A DNA stretch of 64,000 bases from Streptomyces cinnabarinus. Its GTDB lineage: Bacteria; Actinomycetota; Actinomycetes; Streptomycetales; Streptomycetaceae. Below, one piece after another: positions 61,166 through 64,000 of the stretch; position 1 is the first letter of the stretch; each line of letters begins with the position of its first letter. Under the pieces are notes generated by a model. That model did not search any database and had not been told where the DNA came from. It worked only from the letters and a program-made list of their open reading frames with translations. The position numbers were made by a program, and so were the translations under genes. The stretch spans positions 9,424,001 to 9,488,000 of the forward strand of contig NZ_CP114413.1 of assembly GCF_027270315.1 (NCBI RefSeq), in the 5' to 3' direction.

Positions 61166-62785
61166 ATGACTGATCACGGAGCCGACCTGCTGATCCGCGC
61201 CAGGGCGGTGCACACCCTGGTGTCCGGTCAGGCGGTGCAGAGGGCAGTGGCCGTGCGCGGCGACCGCATCGCCGCCGTGTCCGCCGACCGCCACGGCCTC
61301 GATCACCTGGTGAGCGCGGACACGCAGGTTCATGACCTGCCCGGTGCCACCGTGCTGCCGGCCTTCGACGACACCCACACCCATCTGATCTTCGCGGCGC
61401 TCGGTGCCCACGACGTGCCCGTCCACCGGGCCCGCAACATCCCCGAGTTCCTGGAGCTGATCCGGCAGCGGGCCGCCGTCACCCCCGAGGGCGAGTGGAT
61501 CCGCACCACCACCAACTGGCAGGAACTCAACCTGGCCGAGCGCCGCATGCCCACCGCGGCCGAACTCGACACGGCCACCGACCGGCACCCGGTCCTCGTC
61601 AAGCGAGGCGGCCACAACGACGTCGTCAACACTTACACGCTGCGGCTGGCGGGCATCACCGAGGACACCCCCGTACCACCGGGCGGCACCATCGGCCGCG
61701 ACGCCGACGGCAAGCTCGACGGCCGGCTGATCGACAACGCCCTGCACCTGGTGGAGCACCTGGTCCCGGCCCCGGACCGGGCCGAGCGCATCGACGGACT
61801 GCGCCTGGCCACCCGCGACTACGCCGCCACAGGCATCGGGACCATACGCGACTGCGCGGTCACCCCCGAGGACTACGCGGTGCTGCTGGCCGCCCGCGAG
61901 GCGGGGGTGCTCAGCACCCGGGTGCGGGCGCTGATCTCGGCCCTCGGACTGACCAGCGCCGCGCAGGTGGAGGACCTGCTCGACGTCATGGAGGAGTGGC
62001 GGGACAACGGCGACCCGTGGCTGTCGGTGTGGGGGGCGAAGTTCGGCCTCGACGGCGGCCTGGAGGCCGGGGCCACCGAGGAACCGTACGCCTGCGACCA
62101 CTCCTTCTCCGGCATGCTGACCTGGGATCCGGACGCGCTGGTCGAGGCCGTCGAGGCCGTGGTCCGGCGCGGCTGGAGGGTCGGCACCCACGCCTACGGC
62201 GACCGCGCGGTGCGCACCCTGCTGGACGTCTACGAGCGCGTCCTTGAGCGTAATCCCGGGCTGGCCGCCGGCACGCTGGTGATGGAGCACGGCGGCCTGG
62301 CCGGTCCCGAACAGCAGGCCCGCGCCGTCGCGTTGGGCATCCCCGTCACCATCCAGCAGCCGCTGCTGCACGACACCGCCGAGGTCGAGGAGGGCTTCTG
62401 GGGCCCGGAACGGGTCGCCCGGCTGTTCCCGGCCCGCGGCTGGATCGACCTGGGCGCCCAGGTCAGCGCCGGATCCGACTTCCCCGTCGGCCAGTTCGGC
62501 GCGATGCGCTCCATCTGGGGCATGACCACCCGGCAGACCGTCATCGGCATCAAGGGCCCTGAGCACGCCATCACCTACGACGAGGCCCTCGCCCTGCACA
62601 CCGCGGGCGCCGCTCGCCTGACCGGCGAAGCGCACCTGCGCGGCACCCTCACCCCCGGCCGCCTCGCCGACCTCACCGTCTGGGACCAGGACCCCGCCCA
62701 CTGTGCCGGCGAGGCTCTGCGTGACCTCAGCCCCAGCCACACCTTCGTCGGCGGCCTCCTGGTCACCCCGACCGGCAGCCGGTAA
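61166..62785 (+). CDS. Amidohydrolase family protein (YtcJ-like)
   Basis: A metal-dependent amidohydrolase of 539 residues. The N-terminal beta sandwich part starts ADLLIRARAVHTLVSGQAVQ; the metal site begins with AFDDTHTHLIFAALGAHDVP (His-x-His). Further ligands are in TTNWQELNLAERRMPTAAEL, DGGLEAGATEEPYACDHSFS, VGTHAYGDRAVRTLLDVYE, HGGLAGPEQQARAVALGIPV and SAGSDFPVGQFGAMRSIWG. The end LTPGRLADLTVWDQDPAHCA is the usual amidohydrolase closure. ATG 61166 follows GAGGGAGAA. Family members split amides of N-substituted amino acids or formamides. The divergent Lrp/AsnC regulator and the PhzF gene after it suggest amino-acid or isonitrile/amide catabolism, which is inference. Confidence 0.92.
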   Translation: MTDHGADLLIRARAVHTLVSGQAVQRAVAVRGDRIAAVSADRHGLDHLVSADTQVHDLPGATVLPAFDDTHTHLIFAALGAHDVPVHRARNIPEFLELIRQRAAVTPEGEWIRTTTNWQELNLAERRMPTAAELDTATDRHPVLVKRGGHNDVVNTYTLRLAGITEDTPVPPGGTIGRDADGKLDGRLIDNALHLVEHLVPAPDRAERIDGLRLATRDYAATGIGTIRDCAVTPEDYAVLLAAREAGVLSTRVRALISALGLTSAAQVEDLLDVMEEWRDNGDPWLSVWGAKFGLDGGLEAGATEEPYACDHSFSGMLTWDPDALVEAVEAVVRRGWRVGTHAYGDRAVRTLLDVYERVLERNPGLAAGTLVMEHGGLAGPEQQARAVALGIPVTIQQPLLHDTAEVEEGFWGPERVARLFPARGWIDLGAQVSAGSDFPVGQFGAMRSIWGMTTRQTVIGIKGPEHAITYDEALALHTAGAARLTGEAHLRGTLTPGRLADLTVWDQDPAHCAGEALRDLSPSHTFVGGLLVTPTGSR

Positions 62786-62874
62786 TCAGTCCACTCAGCC
62801 GGGACTGGCTCTGTCCCGGTGGCGCGAGCGGCCGTTGAGATGGACCTCATGACGGCCGCTCCCGAAAGGTGTCG

Positions 62875-63723
62875 ATGACCATGCCGCGTACCCGAGAGTT
62901 CGTGCAGGTCGACGTGTTCGCCACGAGCCCCTACTCCGGCAATCCGGTCGCGGTCGTCCTGGACGGGACGGACCTGACCGATGAGGAGATGCAGCAACTG
63001 GCCCGCTGGACGAATCTGTCCGAGACCACGTTCGTCCTGCCGCCCACCGTCCGGGAGGCGGACTACCGGCTGCGGATCTTCACCCCGGGAGGCGAGCTGC
63101 CGTTCGCCGGGCACCCCACCCTCGGCTCCGCGCGTGCCTGGCTGGAGGGCGGCGGCACCCCGCAGCACGCTGACCGGATCGTGCAGGAGTGCGCGGCCGG
63201 CCTGGTCACCGTGCGCCGCGGCAAAGACACCTTGTCCTTTGCCGCCCCGCCCCGCATCCGTACCGGCGTACTCGACGAGGACTATCTGAAGCAGGTCGTG
63301 GCCGCGTTCGGCATCACGCGGGAGCGGGTCGTGGCTCATCAGTGGGTCGACAACGGGCCCGGCTGGGCCGTGCTCCAGCTGGCCACCGCCGAGGAGGTCC
63401 TCGCCCTCGAACCCGATCTGACCCTGATCCCGGACGCGATGGTCGGCGCGATCGGCGCCTGTGCCGAGGGATCCGGGTACGCCTTCGAGCTGCGTACGTT
63501 CGCTCCGGGCGCTGGCGTGCCCGAGGACCCCGCGTGCGGCAGCATGAACGCCGCCGTCGGCCAGTGGCTCACCTCCACCGGCGCCGCCCCCTCCGCCTAC
63601 CGGGTCTCCCAGGGCGCGAGGGTGGGACGGGCCGCGAGGATCGAAGTCACCGCCGATCCGGACGGCACGGTCTGGGTCAGCGGCGCCGCCGTCATCTGCA
63701 TCCGCGGCACCATCACCCTCTGA
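62875..63723 (+). CDS. PhzF-family isomerase/epimerase
   Basis: A 282-residue protein with the double hot-dog-like PhzF/diaminopimelate-epimerase fold. It starts REFVQVDVFATSPYSGNPVA, then SETTFVLPPTVREADYRLRI with the catalytic Glu of the SETTF motif, then FTPGGELPFAGHPTLGSARA. In the second half GAGVPEDPACGSMNAAVGQW carries the family's EDPACGS motif. ATG 62875 has GAAAGG upstream; GTG 62869 and ATG 62881 are also possible. Family members isomerise phenazine precursors; most are housekeeping proteins of unknown substrate. It follows the amidohydrolase by about 90 bases and may belong to the same transcript. It converges with an Lrp-type gene. Confidence 0.93.
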   Translation: MTMPRTREFVQVDVFATSPYSGNPVAVVLDGTDLTDEEMQQLARWTNLSETTFVLPPTVREADYRLRIFTPGGELPFAGHPTLGSARAWLEGGGTPQHADRIVQECAAGLVTVRRGKDTLSFAAPPRIRTGVLDEDYLKQVVAAFGITRERVVAHQWVDNGPGWAVLQLATAEEVLALEPDLTLIPDAMVGAIGACAEGSGYAFELRTFAPGAGVPEDPACGSMNAAVGQWLTSTGAAPSAYRVSQGARVGRAARIEVTADPDGTVWVSGAAVICIRGTITL

Positions 63724-63733
63724 CCGCCACACC

Positions 63734-64000
63734 TCATGGGCGATCAGGGGACAACGTCTTCATGGTGACGTAGCTGGTCACCGTGGCCACGCCGGGCAGG
63801 GCGGCCAGCTGGTTGGCGTGGAAGTCCTCGTAGGCCGGCAGGTCGGCGACCTCGACCTGGAGCAGGTAGTCGAAGTTGCCCGTGATGTGGTGGCAGGCGA
63901 CCACCTCGGGCAGCTGGGTGATCCCACGCTCGAACGCGACCACGTCCGCCCTGGTGTGCCGCATCAAACGCACCCCGGCGAACACCCGCAGACTGCGGCC
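63734..64000 (-). CDS. Lrp/AsnC-family regulator, C-terminal part (cut by the window edge)
   Basis: The last 88 or so codons of an Lrp/AsnC protein; the 5' end lies beyond 64000. Visible is a RAM domain: RADVVAFERGITQLPEVVAC, then HHITGNFDYLLQVEVADLPA, YEDFHANQLAALPGVATVTS, YVTMKTLSPDRP. The ligand-binding GxxDY(L) motif of TGNFDYLLQV is intact. The gene converges with phzF (ten bases between stops). Its HTH domain would lie outside the window. Confidence 0.9.
   Translation of the reverse strand, partial: GRSLRVFAGVRLMRHTRADVVAFERGITQLPEVVACHHITGNFDYLLQVEVADLPAYEDFHANQLAALPGVATVTSYVTMKTLSPDRP

Overview
The window looks like a stretch of Streptomyces (or close relative) chromosome. It is very GC-rich with strong G/C bias at third codon positions, uses GTG and TTG starts, and carries two SsgA-like proteins (a sporulating-actinomycete family), two very large LAL/LuxR regulators, a bacterial protein O-mannosyltransferase and Tat-type signal peptides. 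The unusual number of broken genes, transposase remnants and orphan domains suggests an accessory chromosomal arm rather than the conserved core. All calls come from reading the sequence; no database was searched.

Region 1 (1-25 kb) is mostly metabolic and stress genes. It holds a secreted subtilisin, a decayed M28 peptidase, an SsgA-like protein, alpha/beta hydrolases, the two LAL regulators, a broken F420-type oxidoreductase, a TetR/MFS divergent pair, MsrA, a Tat-exported epoxide-hydrolase-like protein with a decayed paralogue 3 kb away, an aldehyde dehydrogenase, Ohr, a VOC protein, a flavoprotein disulfide reductase and a GPP34 protein. A 24-bp palindrome beside the TetR/MFS pair recurs before the aldehyde dehydrogenase 9 kb away, so the two loci probably share a regulator.

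Region 2 (25-41 kb) opens with a patchwork of relics (TnpB C-terminus, discoidin domain, hydrolase, AraC regulator). A CGNR/ABATE regulator, two consecutive ABC-F ATPases with a possible attenuator leader, a molybdopterin oxidoreductase with a cytochrome b partner, a frameshifted tannase/feruloyl esterase, a P450, a Bax-inhibitor-1 protein, a second SsgA-like protein, an SRPBCC protein and the O-mannosyltransferase follow. A 21-bp dyad (RTCACC-N9-GGTGAY, usually containing TTGACA) occurs at least seven times between 15.7 and 39.7 kb, always in intergenic DNA. One copy abuts the start codon of the CGNR gene, suggesting one local regulon.

Region 3 (41-60 kb) is the accessory zone: IS256, ISAs1 and ISL3 remnants, an RTX/delta-60 secreted protein with a one-base frameshift, a Fic/Doc-like toxin-antitoxin pair under a triple GGTACC operator, an endonuclease I relic, a type III polyketide synthase, a NACHT NTPase with a small upstream partner, a collagen-like secreted protein, a decayed type I-E-like CRISPR array with a strict 61-nt period, a frameshifted replication-relaxation gene beside a hexanucleotide repeat, and two convergent membrane-anchored proteins of unknown function. 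The best candidate for a new system is the NACHT pair: the small helical protein ends in a motif that resembles the first residues of the NACHT protein, the arrangement known for bacterial amyloid-signalling NLR pairs.

Region 4 (60-64 kb) returns to catabolism: a double-module Lrp/AsnC regulator divergent from a YtcJ-like amidohydrolase, then a PhzF-family protein and an Lrp/AsnC gene cut by the window edge.
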